Origin: Nevskia ramosa DSM 11499 | Lineage (GTDB): Bacteria > Pseudomonadota > Gammaproteobacteria > Nevskiales > Nevskiaceae | NCBI RefSeq assembly: GCF_000420645.1 | Contig: NZ_ATVI01000013.1 | Coordinates: forward strand, 1 to 64,000 | Direction of reading: 5' to 3' | DNA: 64,000 bases | Shown: positions 9,874-20,006 of the stretch, in pieces | Numbering within the stretch: the stretch's first letter is position 1 | How the letters are laid out: every line of letters begins with the position of its first letter | Notes under the pieces: model-generated | Database searches by the model: none | What the model saw: only the letters and a program-made list of their open reading frames with translations | What the model was told of the DNA's origin: nothing | Program-made: the position numbers and the translations under genes

Positions 9874-11226
9874 ATGGCCAAGACTCCCGGCGCAGGCGGC
9901 ATGATGCCGGACCTCAGCAAGATCGGAGAAGTGCGTAACCGCATCTTCTTCCTGATCGGTGCGCTGATCGTCTATCGCATCGGATCGTTCATTCCGGTTC
10001 CGGGAATCGATCCGGCGAAGCTCGCGCAGCTGTTCGATCAGCAGAAGGGCACGATCCTGGACATGTTCAACATGTTCTCGGGTGGTGCGCTTTCTCGTTT
10101 GTCGATCTTCGCGCTCGGTGTGACGCCTTACATCTCGGCGTCGATCATCGTGCAGCTGATGGCGGCAACGACGCCGCAGCTGAAAGAGCTGAAGAAGGAA
10201 GGCGAAGCCGGTCGGCGCAAGCTGACCAAGTACACGCGTTACGGCACCTTGGGTCTGGCGCTGTTCCAGGCGGTCGGTGCGTCGTATGCGCTGCAGGGTA
10301 GCGTCGCACTGTCACCGGGCTTTGGCTTCATCTTCACGGCCGCAGTGAGTCTGGTCACCGGCACGATGTTCCTGATGTGGCTGGGCGAGCAGATCACCGA
10401 GCGCGGCATCGGCAACGGTATGTCGATGCTGATTTTCGCGGGCATCGTTTCTTCGATGCCGCAGGCGATCGGATCCACCGCACAGTTGATCAGTGAAGGT
10501 TCTCTGAATCCGCTGGTCGCGATTCTAGTGTTGATTCTGGTGGCAGTGGTGACCACGTTCGTGGTTTTCGTGGAGCGTGCCCAGCGCCGCATTCCGATCC
10601 ACCATGCGCGCCGTCAGCAGGGTCGCAAGCTGTTCGCCGCGCAGACGCAGCATCTGCCGCTGAAACTGAATATGGCGGGCGTGATTCCGCCGATCTTCGC
10701 ATCGAGCATCATTTTGTTTCCGGCGTCGATGGTTCGTTTCTTCGGCGGCGAAGGTGGTAGCGGGTTCATGCAGTCGCTGGCCAATGCACTGTCGCCGGGT
10801 CAGGCGCTGTATACGATCCTGTACGCGTTCATGATGATTTTCTTCTGCTTCTTCTACACCGCGCTGGTTTTCGATTCGCGGGAGACGGCTGAGAATCTGA
10901 AGAAGTCGGGTGCCTTCGTGCCGGGCGTGCGTCCTGGCCTGCAGACTGCCAAGTACATCGATAACGTGCTGACCCGCCTCACGGTGGCTGGTGCGATCTA
11001 CATCACGGCGGTGTGTCTGACGCCGGAATTCCTGGTCACGTATTTCAACGTGCCCTTCACGTTCGGTGGCACATCGCTACTGATCACTGTCGTCGTCGTC
11101 ATGGATTTCATGGCGCAGCTTCAGGCCCACCTGATGTCGCATCAGTACGAAGGTCTGTTGAAGAAGGCGAACCTGAAATCCTTGAGCAACAACGCCGGTC
11201 GTCCGGGCGTGGTTCGTCCGAGCTGA
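9874..11226 (+). CDS. secY: Preprotein translocase subunit SecY
   Basis: 450 residues, the channel of the Sec translocon in the inner membrane. Ten hydrophobic segments can be followed from about residue 22. The plug-region motif [20 protein letters not shown], the loop ERAQRRIPI and the C-terminal cytosolic loop with [16 protein letters not shown] are present. It is cotranscribed with the ribosomal genes as in other bacteria, and rpmJ follows. Confidence 0.97.
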   Translation: MAKTPGAGGMMPDLSKIGEVRNRIFFLIGALIVYRIGSFIPVPGIDPAKLAQLFDQQKGTILDMFNMFSGGALSRLSIFALGVTPYISASIIVQLMAATTPQLKELKKEGEAGRRKLTKYTRYGTLGLALFQAVGASYALQGSVALSPGFGFIFTAAVSLVTGTMFLMWLGEQITERGIGNGMSMLIFAGIVSSMPQAIGSTAQLISEGSLNPLVAILVLILVAVVTTFVVFVERAQRRIPIHHARRQQGRKLFAAQTQHLPLKLNMAGVIPPIFASSIILFPASMVRFFGGEGGSGFMQSLANALSPGQALYTILYAFMMIFFCFFYTALVFDSRETAENLKKSGAFVPGVRPGLQTAKYIDNVLTRLTVAGAIYITAVCLTPEFLVTYFNVPFTFGGTSLLITVVVVMDFMAQLQAHLMSHQYEGLLKKANLKSLSNNAGRPGVVRPS

Positions 11227-11277
11227 TTTTCAACCCATCACTGAATAGGCCGGGCAACCGGTTGTAGAGATCGCGCC

Positions 11278-11391
11278 ATGAAAGTTCGTGCTTCCGTCAA
11301 GAAGATTTGCCGTAACTGCAAGGTTGTTCGCCGGAATGGCGTCGTTCGCGTGCTGTGCACGGATCTCCGTCACAAGCAGCGCCAGGGCTGA
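11278..11391 (+). CDS. rpmJ: 50S ribosomal protein L36 (zinc-ribbon form)
   Basis: 37 residues beginning [19 protein letters not shown]. The CxxC pair plus the later Cys and His (CTDLRH) are the zinc ligands of the C+ form. This small gene ends the spc operon; the next genes have their own promoter about 200 bases on. The in-frame tail DLRHKQRQG is typical. Confidence 0.95.
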   Translation: MKVRASVKKICRNCKVVRRNGVVRVLCTDLRHKQRQG

Positions 11392-11588
11392 TACGCGCCC
11401 TCGGTCCGCAGTCAGCGGAACGGTTAAAGATTTGTATTTCGGCGGCCGACATTGCTCGGCTGCTGATTGAAAGTTTCAGTGCAGATGCTTCATCGGTCTG
11501 CACGTTGCATCCCAGCTTCAACGGAATGCTGTCGGTTACGGAGAGGAACGGCGCGCATAGCGCCGACCTTGGCAGCTCACCCACTGGT

Positions 11589-11618
11589 TTGAAAGAACTG
11601 TGGCGAGTCCGGTATACT
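11589..11618 (+). promoter_or_regulatory. Sigma-70 promoter of the alpha operon
   Basis: TTGAAA (11589-11594) and TATACT (11613-11618) with an 18-base spacer lie about 48 bases before rpsM, in the 274-base rpmJ-rpsM gap. They imply separate transcription of rpsM to rplQ. I saw no other gene in the gap. Confidence 0.75.
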
Positions 11619-11665
11619 TTGCGGCTCCCTGCGCCGCAGCGGTTCAAAGCTCTAAGAGGTTATCG

Positions 11666-12022
11666 ATGGCACGTATTGCGGGCGTCAATGTCCCGGCCAA
11701 CAAGCACACCGTGATCGCGCTGCAGTCGATCTACGGCATCGGCGCGACTCGTGCGCGCAAGATCTGTGACGCGGCCAACATCAATCCGGCGGTTCAGCTG
11801 AAAACGCTGACCGAAGGCGAACTCGATCTGCTGCGTGCCGAAATCGCGAAGTTTGCGGTGGAAGGCGATCTGCGCCGCGAAGTGTCGATGAGCATCAAGC
11901 GCCTGATGGATATGGGTTGCTACCGCGGTCAGCGCCATCGTCGCGGCCTGCCGGTTCGCGGCCAGCGCACCCGTACCAATGCCCGTACCCGCAAGGGTCC
12001 GCGCAAAGCCATCCGCAAGTAA
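11666..12022 (+). CDS. rpsM: 30S ribosomal protein S13
   Basis: 118 residues, the usual length. S13 forms intersubunit bridges and contacts P-site t[22 protein letters not shown] fixes ATG 11666, and [20 protein letters not shown] is the C-terminal signature. An aagaggt ribosome-binding site precedes it. First gene of the alpha operon. Confidence 0.97.
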   Translation: MARIAGVNVPANKHTVIALQSIYGIGATRARKICDAANINPAVQLKTLTEGELDLLRAEIAKFAVEGDLRREVSMSIKRLMDMGCYRGQRHRRGLPVRGQRTRTNARTRKGPRKAIRK

Positions 12023-12050
12023 AGCTTAGCTCGCAGGAACACCCAGACTC

Positions 12051-12455
12051 ATGGCCAATACCTCCGCCGCCGCTGCAGCCGCCAAGGCTCGCAAGCGCGT
12101 CAAGAAGAACGTGACCGACGCGATCGCTCACGTTCATGCTTCTTTCAACAACACGATCGTCCTGATCACTGATCGCCAGGGCAACGCTCTGTCGTGGTCG
12201 ACCTCGGGTGCCTGCGGTTTCAAGGGCTCACGCAAGTCGACTCCGTTCGCCGCGCAGATTGCCGCCGAACGTGCTGCCACCGCTGCTGCCGAGCATGGCG
12301 TCAAGAATCTCGAAGTTCGTATCAAGGGCCCAGGCCCAGGTCGTGAATCGGCAGTGCGTTCGCTGAACGCCGCCGGCTTCAAGGTCACCAACATCACTGA
12401 CGTGACGCCGATTCCGCATAACGGCTGCCGTCCGTCCAAGCGTCGCCGCGTGTAA
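12051..12455 (+). CDS. rpsK: 30S ribosomal protein S11
   Basis: 134 residues. S11 shapes the platform and the Shine-Dalgarno cleft. [39 protein letters not shown] and the C-terminal [18 protein letters not shown] are hallmarks. An alanine-rich N-terminal tail is common in proteobacteria. Confidence 0.97.
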   Translation: MANTSAAAAAAKARKRVKKNVTDAIAHVHASFNNTIVLITDRQGNALSWSTSGACGFKGSRKSTPFAAQIAAERAATAAAEHGVKNLEVRIKGPGPGRESAVRSLNAAGFKVTNITDVTPIPHNGCRPSKRRRV

Positions 12456-12467
12456 GGAGAGATCGAA

Positions 12468-13088
12468 ATGGCACGTTATATCGGTCCCACCTGCAAACTC
12501 GCCCGCCGCGCCGGCACTGACCTCCTGCTCAAGAGCCGTGGTCGCTCGCTGGACACCAAGTGCAAGCTTGATACCCCTCCTGGCCAGCATGGCGCGCGCA
12601 AGCAGCGTCTGTCGGACTACGCGCTGCAGCTTCGCGAGAAGCAGAAGCTGAAGCAGATGTACGGTCTGCTCGAGCGTCAGTTCCGCAATTACTACCAGAA
12701 GGCTACGCGCACCAAGGGCGCCACCGGTCTGAACCTGCTCCGCTTCCTGGAGCGTCGTCTGGATAATGTGGTTTACCGCATGGGTTTCTCGGCCACTCGC
12801 GCCGAAGCCCGTCAGCTGGTCAGCCACAAGGCCATCACGGTCAACGGCAAGAGCGTCAACATTCCTTCGTACAGCGTGCAGGTCGGCGATGTAATCCAGG
12901 TTCGCGAGAAGTCGCGCAACCAGACGCGCATCACCCAGGCTCTGTCGGTGGCTGCGCAGATCGGTTTGCCGGAATGGGTCGAAGTTGATGAAAAAGCGCT
13001 GAAGGGCGTGTTCAAGGCACTGCCGGAACGCGACCAGATCGTCCAGGACATCAACGAAAACCTGGTCGTCGAGCTTTACTCGAAGTAA
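12468..13088 (+). CDS. rpsD: 30S ribosomal protein S4
   Basis: 206 residues. S4 initiates 30S assembly and in E. coli represses the alpha operon. [19 protein letters not shown] starts the protein; the S4 RNA-binding domain covers about residues 95-160 ([30 protein letters not shown]). ATG follows a strong AAGGAGA site. Confidence 0.97.
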   Translation: MARYIGPTCKLARRAGTDLLLKSRGRSLDTKCKLDTPPGQHGARKQRLSDYALQLREKQKLKQMYGLLERQFRNYYQKATRTKGATGLNLLRFLERRLDNVVYRMGFSATRAEARQLVSHKAITVNGKSVNIPSYSVQVGDVIQVREKSRNQTRITQALSVAAQIGLPEWVEVDEKALKGVFKALPERDQIVQDINENLVVELYSK

Positions 13089-13196
13089 GCAACGGTCTTC
13101 GGTCGGCTCGCGCCGGCCCTCGATGCGTACAGAAGTTCTGTTCTGCTGGCGCCCCGCGGTTTCGGCTTCCAGTCTCAAGTTTCAAGAGGTGTTTAC

Positions 13197-14183
13197 ATGC
13201 AGGGTTCCGTCGCCAGTTTCCTCAAGCCGCGTGTTGTCGATGTTGAGCAGATTTCCTCGAATCGCGCGCGCATCACTCTGGAACCGCTGGAACGCGGCTT
13301 CGGACATACGCTGGGCAACGCGCTGCGCCGCATTCTTCTGTCTTCGGTTCCAGGCTCGGCCATCACCGAAGCGCAGATCGAAGGCGTGGTGCATGAGTAC
13401 AGCGCCGTCGAAGGCGTGCAGGAAGATGTCATCGACATCCTGCTGAACATCAAGAACATCGCCGTTCGCATGAACGCGCGTGAGTCGGCCGTGCTGAAGC
13501 TCGAGAAGAGTGGCAAGGGCCCGATCACGGCGGCCGATATCCAGCTCGACCACGATGTCGAAATCGTCAACCCGGAACTGGTGATCGCCAACCTGACTGG
13601 CGGCAAGATCAGCATGACCCTCAAGGTCACGCGCGGTCGTGGCTATCAGCCGGCAGCCGCTCGTGCTCAGAACAACGAGGACGAAGGCGTTTCGATCGGC
13701 GCGCTGCAGCTCGACGCGTCGTACAGCCCGGTTCGCCGGGTCAGCTATTCGGTCGAGCGTGCTCGTGTCGAACAGCGGACCGACCTCGACAAGCTGATCC
13801 TCGATGTCGACACCAACGGTGGTATCGATGCCGGTGATGCAGTCCGCTTTGCGGCCCGCATCCTGCGCGATCAGCTGGCCGTGTTCGTCGATTTCGCGGA
13901 AGGCGAAGAGCCGATTGTCGGCACCGTCGGCAAGAAGGATCTGAACCCGATCCTGTTCCGCCCGATCGACGACCTCGAATTGGGCGTGCGTTCGACGAAC
14001 TGCCTCAAGGCCGAGAACGTCTATTACATCGGCGACCTCGTGCAGCGCGGCGAGACCGAGCTTATGAAGACGCCGAACCTGGGCAAGAAGTCGTTGAACG
14101 AGATCAAGGAAGCGCTCAAGGCGCACGACCTCGAACTCGGCATGAAGCTCGACAATTGGTCGTCGCCCAAGGTTGCTGCGTAA
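13197..14183 (+). CDS. rpoA: RNA polymerase alpha subunit
   Basis: 328 residues. The N-terminal dimerisation domain ([19 protein letters not shown]) assembles core polymerase. A linker leads to the C-terminal domain ([20 protein letters not shown], then [15 protein letters not shown]) that binds UP elements and activators. ATG 13197 lies in a 108-base gap after rpsD with an aagaggtg ribosome-binding site. Normal in length and motifs. Confidence 0.97.
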   Translation: MQGSVASFLKPRVVDVEQISSNRARITLEPLERGFGHTLGNALRRILLSSVPGSAITEAQIEGVVHEYSAVEGVQEDVIDILLNIKNIAVRMNARESAVLKLEKSGKGPITAADIQLDHDVEIVNPELVIANLTGGKISMTLKVTRGRGYQPAAARAQNNEDEGVSIGALQLDASYSPVRRVSYSVERARVEQRTDLDKLILDVDTNGGIDAGDAVRFAARILRDQLAVFVDFAEGEEPIVGTVGKKDLNPILFRPIDDLELGVRSTNCLKAENVYYIGDLVQRGETELMKTPNLGKKSLNEIKEALKAHDLELGMKLDNWSSPKVAA

Positions 14184-14250
14184 CGCTGCAGCCTGAGTTC
14201 CCGAGGCTTGCGGTCAAGACCGCGGGCCAGTAACCGCAAACAACCGAGCG

Positions 14251-14280
14251 AATGGCCACTGGCCGCTAGCCACTGATAAC
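14251..14280. repeat. Heptad-phased repeat, rpoA-rplQ gap
   Basis: A short copy of the same unit family (aatggcc, actggcc, gctagcc, actgata) lies directly before the rplQ start region. It appears to be a half-site of the palindromes at 4874-4954 and 9312-9398. Confidence 0.55.
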
Positions 14281-14291
14281 AGAGTTAAAAC

Positions 14292-14675
14292 ATGCGCCAT
14301 AAAGTCGCGGGCCGCCGTCTCGGCCGCACCACCAGCCACCGCAAGGCCGATCTGCAGAACATGGCCGTGTCCCTGTTCCAGCACGAACTGATTCGTACCA
14401 CGGTTCCGAAGGCAAAGGAACTGCGCCGTGTTGCCGAGCCGCTGATCACCCGTGCCAAGGATGACAGCGTTGCCAACCGTCGTTTGGTGTTCAACCGTCT
14501 GCGCGACCGCGCCATGACCCAGAAGCTGTTCCTGGAACTGGGTCCGCGTTACTCGACGCGCCCGGGTGGTTACCTGCGCATCCTGCGCTGCGGCTTCCGC
14601 CCTGGCGACAATGCGCCGATGGCGTACGTCGAACTCGTTGGCCGTCCGGCTGCTGCGGAAGGCGCGGACGCCTGA
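14292..14675 (+). CDS. rplQ: 50S ribosomal protein L17
   Basis: 127 residues, last gene of the alpha operon. [20 protein letters not shown] and [20 protein letters not shown] are diagnostic, with [20 protein letters not shown] at the C-terminus. An intrinsic terminator follows 28 bases after the stop. Confidence 0.97.
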   Translation: MRHKVAGRRLGRTTSHRKADLQNMAVSLFQHELIRTTVPKAKELRRVAEPLITRAKDDSVANRRLVFNRLRDRAMTQKLFLELGPRYSTRPGGYLRILRCGFRPGDNAPMAYVELVGRPAAAEGADA

Positions 14676-14703
14676 TCGGCGGAACGAGAAGTAAGTTGTA
14701 GGG

Positions 14704-14731
14704 AAAGGGCGCTTCGGCGCCCTTTTTGTTT
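14704..14731 (+). terminator. Intrinsic terminator after rplQ
   Basis: A perfect 9-bp stem AAAGGGCGC/GCGCCCTTT closes a TTCG tetraloop and is followed by TTGTTT. It ends the ribosomal block. Confidence 0.92.
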
Positions 14732-15055
14732 CCGCTCTCGACGCTCCTGAACAGACTCACTCGGCTTGGTCGCGCTTAGTCTTGCCTAGTCAGCGATGTG
14801 CGTCCGCGTGGATCGCATGTCCGTGATTGATGCCCGGTTCTAGCTGCCGCTTTGACTGCCTCGTTGTATGGCATGCCTCTTGCGGTTTGAAGCCATACTT
14901 TTCAAGGCTTTTCGAGGCTTCTGACAACAGGCTTTCGATTCCTTGACGTTGTTAAGACCCCGTGACTATTCTCGGCTGGTCACAAATCCGAAACGAATGG
15001 CTTGGGGCCATTCCGTCGGGTCCTGTTAAAAAAACTTGCGTAAGGGAGCTTCAAA
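14732..15055. other. Non-coding region before the TonB receptor gene
   Basis: 324 bases with no supported gene. They hold a likely promoter near the 3' end (14943-14972) and the taaggga ribosome-binding site of the next gene. Nothing else was recognised. Confidence 0.6.
14943..14972 (+). promoter_or_regulatory. Probable sigma-70 promoter of the TonB receptor gene
   Basis: TTGACG (14943-14948) and TATTCT (14967-14972) are 18 bases apart, about 83 bases before the receptor start. Confidence 0.6.
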
Positions 15056-18000
15056 ATGAATCTGAGTGCAGACGGTAGGCTGCGGCTTGCAGCGCGTTTG
15101 GTCTTTGTTGCTGGATTAGGTTCGGTTGCGGGAAACGTTGCGGCCCAAGACGCCGCTCCGGCGAGCACAGTAGAAGCGGCGCCGGCTGACGGTTCGGCCA
15201 AGCAGTTGGGTGGTGTTCAGGTCACGGGTTCACGCATCAAGTCGGTCAACTTGACCAGCACAAGTCCGGTGCTGAGCGTTGACTCGAAGGAACTTGATTA
15301 TCAGGGTACGACCCGAGTCGAAGATCTGCTCAATAATCTGCCGCAGGTTTTCGGCGACTTCGGGGGCAATATCAACAATGGTTCGGATGGAACGTCCACG
15401 GTCAATCTCCGGAACTTGGGTGCCTCTCGTACCCTGGTGCTGATTGACGGAAAGCGTGTGGCTCCAGGTACTCCCGGAGATCCGAACGTCGACTTGAATT
15501 TCATTCCGTCACAGCTGATCGAACGAGTCGACGTGCTGACCGGCGGCGCATCTGCCGTGTATGGTTCCGACGCCATAGCCGGTGTTGTCAATTTCATCTT
15601 CAAGAAGGATTTTGAAGGCTTCCGCGTCGACTATCAGCGCAGCGGCTATATTCACGAAAACACGCAAGACACGCTTCGCGGGTATAACTCCGACGCCGGA
15701 TATGCGTTGCCGTCAAAGCAGAAATTCGACGGTGGTGGCAACGATGTTTCGATTCTGTTTGGCGTCAACTCAGGCGACAAGAAAGGCAACGCGACTGTTT
15801 ATGCCACCTACCTGCAGCTCGATCCGGTTTTTCAGAGCGCTCGAGACTTCGGTAACTGTCAGTTATCAGCGGTTGACGATACTTCGTACGCCTGCGGCGG
15901 CTCGGGTACCTCATTCCCAGGCCGTTTCAGAGTTGGGCCGGCAGGCGCCGCTAATCCACGTCGCGACCTGACGGTCAATGTGCCCGGCACGCCTGGTTTT
16001 GACCCGGCACTTGCGGCCGGTGAGTTCCGGCTTTTCAATGGCGCAACCGATCTCTACAACTTCAATCCACTGAACTATTACCAGCGGCCCGCCGAGCGCT
16101 ATTCCGTCGGTGGCAACGCGCACTACCAGGTCAACGATGCGGTTGATGCTTACACCCAGGTGATGTTCAGCGATTACAAGACGCAGACGCTGGCCGCGCC
16201 GACAGGACCTTTGCTGGCGGCCCATTCGACGGTACGGGCAGTATCGATTGCGGCAATCCTTTGCTGAGCGCTGGTCAACGGGCCGAGCTTTGCACCAGCC
16301 GTGGTCTGACCGAGGATACGGACCGGCAGACCTTCAGCATCGCGCGCCGCAATGTCGAAGGTGGTGGACGTACGCAGGATTACGATCGTTATCAATACCG
16401 GATCATTACTGGTCTCCGCGGCGACTTCCTGAAGAACTGGAGTTATGACGCCTCGATTCAGTTTGGCTCGGCAACCTATCAGGCTGAACAGGGCGGATAT
16501 TTTTCCCTCACAAGGTTGAGCAATGCGATCAACATCACAACGGTTGATGGTGTTGCGCAATGCGCCAGCGGCGTTGCGGGTTGTGTGCCTTACAACATTT
16601 TCGGTGTTGGTACCGTCAGTCCTGAAGCTCTCAACTACTTGAGTCTGGGCAGCCTCTCCAGTGGTTCGACGACGGAGCAAGTAGCAACAGGTGCGATCAC
16701 CGGTTCACTGGGCGATTACGGTCTCAAGTCGCCGTTTGCCGAGAATGGCGTAGGTGTTTCCTTTGGTGGTGAGTATCGCCGCGAAACCGCTCGTTTCTCG
16801 ACCGATGAAGCATCCAGAAGTGGTGACCTTGCAGGTGCGGGCGGTGCAGCGACTGCATTCGATCTCGGCTTTGCAGTCAAGGAAGTGTTTGCCGAAATCA
16901 AGATTCCCTTGATCGAACGCCAGCCGTTCTTTGAAGAGTTGAGTGCTGAAGCGGGATATCGCCGTTCGGATTACAGCAGCGTCAATTCGACCAACACTTA
17001 CAAGATTGCCGGAGAGTGGGCGCCGACCAAGGATATTCGTTTCCGTGGCGGCTTCAATCGTGCGGTCAGGGCGCCGTCGATTGGCGATATCAGTGACCCG
17101 ACGACTGTTTTCCTCGGTGGTTCGTCAGATCCTTGCGCTGGACTCATTGATCCCGAGACGGGAGTCGTGGAAGGTGGAGCTACTCGCGCTCAATGTCTGA
17201 ACGACCCATTGATTGCACAGAACCCTGGCCTTTATGGGGCGATCGATGCCGATCCGGCTGCACAGTACAACGCTCGTGGTGGTACTGGTGGACTCAAATC
17301 TGAAACCGCAAAGACCTACACTGCTGGTGTGGTGCTGACCCCGACGTTCATCCGCAACTTCACCTTGAGCGTTGATTACTTTGACATCAAGGTCGACAAC
17401 ATTATTGGGCGTGTTGGGGCGGACACGACTCTGGGTCTTTGCTACACCAGCGGTCTGCTCTGCGATCGCATCAACCGCAATCCGAATCAGGCTGGCGGTG
17501 CTTTCGGTAGTTTGTTTGGGCCGAGCGCTGGCTTTACTGACGATCCGATCTCGAATCAGGGCTTCTTGCTGGTCAGAGGTATCGATCTCGTCAGCGCCTA
17601 CCGGATCAAGCTGTCACAGATCGGCTTGAGCAATGAGGCTGGTTCGCTTGCCTTCGACATGGTGGCAACGCGTTCTCTCAAGCAGGATACGCAGGCTTTT
17701 GCTGAACTCCCTGATACGCGCAGATCTTGCAATGGGCAGTACGGGCCGATCTGCGGAACGCCTGCTCCGCTGTACCGCCACAAGCTCCGTGCAACGTACA
17801 GCGTTCCGGTTCCGTTGCAGGACAGCTTGGTCAGCTTTTCGGGTGCGTGGCGTTATCTCTCCGGCGTGAACATTGATTCTGGTTCCGCCGGAGGCGCCAA
17901 CGATCTCGATAAGCATGTCTCTGCTGAAAGCTATATCGACATGACCGCGTCGGTAACGGTCAGTGGCGCCTACACCTTCCGCTTGGGTGTCCAAAATGTG

Positions 18001-18129
18001 TTCGACAACAATCCTCCGGTCATCGGCTCGACGGCACTGTCGGCGACCTTGGGTAACGGCAATACCTATCCGCAGGTCTATGACGCTCTGGGACGTTATG
18101 TGTTTGCAGGTGTGACGGTCGACTTCTGA
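15056..18129 (+). pseudogene. TonB-dependent outer-membrane receptor, interrupted by a frameshift
   Basis: The two reading frames together encode about 1,020 residues of a TonB-dependent receptor, the gated outer-membrane importer of scarce substrates. The first (15056-16267) has a signal peptide ending near VAAQDA, a TonB-box-like segment (GGVQVTGSRIK) and the plug domain (RNLGASRTLVLIDGKRV). The second, open from 16147 and clearly receptor-like from about 16210 (GGPFDGTGSIDCGNPLLSAG), carries the barrel and ends in a terminal Phe (VFAGVTVDF). The shift, near 16200-16212, is -1 (one base missing or two extra). No slippery heptamer is visible, so I read it as a recent mutation or an assembly error. 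The substrate is unknown. A terminator follows. Confidence 0.85.
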
Positions 18130-18157
18130 AGCTGCTGATGGCCCCGAAAGGGTAATG

Positions 18158-18190
18158 AACGGCGGGCCAGTGCTGGCCCGCCGTTTTTTT
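18158..18190 (+). terminator. Intrinsic terminator after the TonB receptor
   Basis: A perfect 12-bp stem (18158-18169 with 18174-18185), a 4-base loop and seven T in total. It overlaps an apparent upstream ATG (18155) of the next gene, which argues for that gene starting at 18206. Confidence 0.93.
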
Positions 18191-18205
18191 GTATGCGAGG
18201 GCATC

Positions 18206-19420
18206 ATGGCGAAAGAAGGACAGGCCGAAGAAGCGAGATCTCGATCGTCTGAGATCGATGCCTTGAAATCGGCTGCCGCGCTTGCGATTCGAAGCGGAAA
18301 GCCATCTATTGCCGTACAGAATCTTCGACGGGTTGTCGCGCTCGACAACCAGGACGCTTCAGCCTGGCTGAACCTTGCCGCATCTCTGCGGGCGGTCTCC
18401 GAACCAGCCGCTGCTATCGATGCAGTCAACTCGGCGATTGCCTTGAATCCGCGTCACTTTCTGGCGCTGCTCTTGAAAGGTTCTTTGGAAGAGCAACAGG
18501 GTGAGCGTCACAAGGCGGCAAGAACTTATGGGGCGGCCCTTACCCAGTTGCCGCCAGACGATCGCATGGACGAGCCGACACGCCGCGCTGTTATCAAGGC
18601 TCGCAGTGTCCATCATGCTTACACAACGGAGCTTCAGAGCTTTGTTCTGCAAGAAGTCGGTCTTGGCGATCCTTCCGCAAACTCGGAAGCGCGCAAAGTG
18701 AGCTTGTTTGTCGACGCAATTCTGGGGAAGCGTCGAATTTTTCGGCAGCAACCCACCGCGTTCGAGTTTCCCGGCCTGCCAGCGATTGAGTTTTACGAGC
18801 GTTCGGAGTTCGCCTGGTTATCGACCCTGGAAGCTGCGACTCCAGTTTTCCAGCGCGAATTGGCAAAGGTCATGGCTCATGATGAAGGATTCGAGCCCTA
18901 CGTCGCTTATCCGGATGGCGCACCACTAGATCAATGGCAGGACTTGAATCGTTCTCGGCGATGGACGGCCTTCCACTTCTATCATTACGGACGCCGATAC
19001 CCTGCGAACTGCGGGCGGTGCCCGGAAACCGTCGCGCTGCTTGCCCAGCTTCCCCAGCCTCAGGTGGCTGGACGTATGCCGGCAGCGATGTTCTCGGTAT
19101 TGCGTGCGAACACCCGTATCCCTCCGCACACGGGCGTGGCCAACGTTCGTCTGGTTGTTCATTTGCCGCTGGTGGTTCCGCCCGGATGCGGGTTCCGTGT
19201 CGGCAACGAGACGCGCGAATGGAAAGTTGGCGAAGCATGGGTGTTCGATGACACCATCGAACACGAAGCCTGGAATGACAGTGACGAGGACCGCGTCGTG
19301 CTGATTTTCGATATCTGGAATCCGCGTCTCAGCGCTTCTGAACGATCGATGATCGCCGAAGTCATGTCCGCCATGGATCGCTTTAATGAGGTTTCGCTCT
19401 CACCTGAGTCGCAGCTATGA
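18206..19420 (+). CDS. TPR protein with aspartyl/asparaginyl beta-hydroxylase-like domain
   Basis: 404 residues from ATG 18206; an in-frame ATG at 18155 lies in the terminator hairpin. The N-terminal third has tetratricopeptide-type helices (AWLNLAASLRAVSEPAAAID). The C-terminal part matches the Asp/Asn beta-hydroxylase fold: IPPHTGVANVRLVVHLPLVV, GCGFRVGNETREW and FDDTIEHEAWNDSDEDRVV contain the His pair and Arg expected to bind iron and 2-oxoglutarate. No signal peptide, so probably cytosolic. Such genes often sit beside TonB receptors in proteobacteria; the target residue or peptide is unknown. The stop overlaps the next start by four bases. Confidence 0.85.
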   Translation: MAKEGQAEEARSRSSEIDALKSAAALAIRSGKPSIAVQNLRRVVALDNQDASAWLNLAASLRAVSEPAAAIDAVNSAIALNPRHFLALLLKGSLEEQQGERHKAARTYGAALTQLPPDDRMDEPTRRAVIKARSVHHAYTTELQSFVLQEVGLGDPSANSEARKVSLFVDAILGKRRIFRQQPTAFEFPGLPAIEFYERSEFAWLSTLEAATPVFQRELAKVMAHDEGFEPYVAYPDGAPLDQWQDLNRSRRWTAFHFYHYGRRYPANCGRCPETVALLAQLPQPQVAGRMPAAMFSVLRANTRIPPHTGVANVRLVVHLPLVVPPGCGFRVGNETREWKVGEAWVFDDTIEHEAWNDSDEDRVVLIFDIWNPRLSASERSMIAEVMSAMDRFNEVSLSPESQL

Positions 19421-19962
19421 GATATCCAACATCAAGTTGGCGGAACTTGTTGATCACGGTGCTGGCGTCAGTGGCTGCAACAGGCATGATGGCGACAGTC
19501 CACGCCGATTTGCCTGACGAATTCGCTGTCTGTAAGGGCATCGTCGACAACGGCACCCGGCTTTCCTGCTTCGACGCATTAACGTTGCCGTCGGACCATG
19601 CGCCGGTGGCACCGACAAGCGCCATCGACGAACGAGCGGCCAGCGTTCAGCCGAAAGCGTCGACTACTGTCCGTCAGCAACCGCTGTCCGGGGCTACGGC
19701 TTTCGGTGCGGAATCGGTACCCAAGGCGATTGTCGATCAGCCGAAAAGCTTGAAAGCGAAAGTACTCGGCAACATCCGCGGTATTCGCAAAGGCCTGTTG
19801 ATCCAACTCGACAATGGCCAGCAGTGGCGATCTGTCGATGACCGCGATTACGACTACGAGGCCGATAGCCCCGAAGTCACCATTGATCGCAACGTTATCG
19901 GCACTTACTGGATGGCATTCCCGAATTCAGGTATTCGCATCCGCGCCAGACGGATCAAATAA
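19417..19962 (+). CDS. Secreted protein of unknown function
   Basis: 181 residues. The N-terminus has a basic start, a hydrophobic core (LLITVLASVAATGMMATVHA) and a likely signal-peptidase site before DLPDEF. The mature part has two Cys (CKGIVDNGTRLSCFDAL), a Ser/Ala/Pro-rich linker and a C-terminal beta-rich domain (LIQLDNGQQWRSVDDRDYDY, then GIRIRARRIK). I do not recognise a named family with certainty. It overlaps the hydroxylase-like gene by ATGA, so the two are translationally coupled and probably act together. Confidence 0.75.
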   Translation: MRYPTSSWRNLLITVLASVAATGMMATVHADLPDEFAVCKGIVDNGTRLSCFDALTLPSDHAPVAPTSAIDERAASVQPKASTTVRQQPLSGATAFGAESVPKAIVDQPKSLKAKVLGNIRGIRKGLLIQLDNGQQWRSVDDRDYDYEADSPEVTIDRNVIGTYWMAFPNSGIRIRARRIK

Positions 19963-20006
19963 ATCTGAACGACATCAAGAATGGCTGTCGCCCGCGCTCG
20001 TCCGAT

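Noticed and set aside
16147-16267. Programmed -1 frameshift in the TonB receptor.
   Set aside because: No slippery heptamer (X XXY YYZ) or adjacent stem is visible in the overlap of the two frames.
18155-18205. An upstream ATG would extend the hydroxylase-like protein by 17 residues.
   Set aside because: It lies inside the 12-bp terminator hairpin, and the ATG at 18206 begins the TPR protein.
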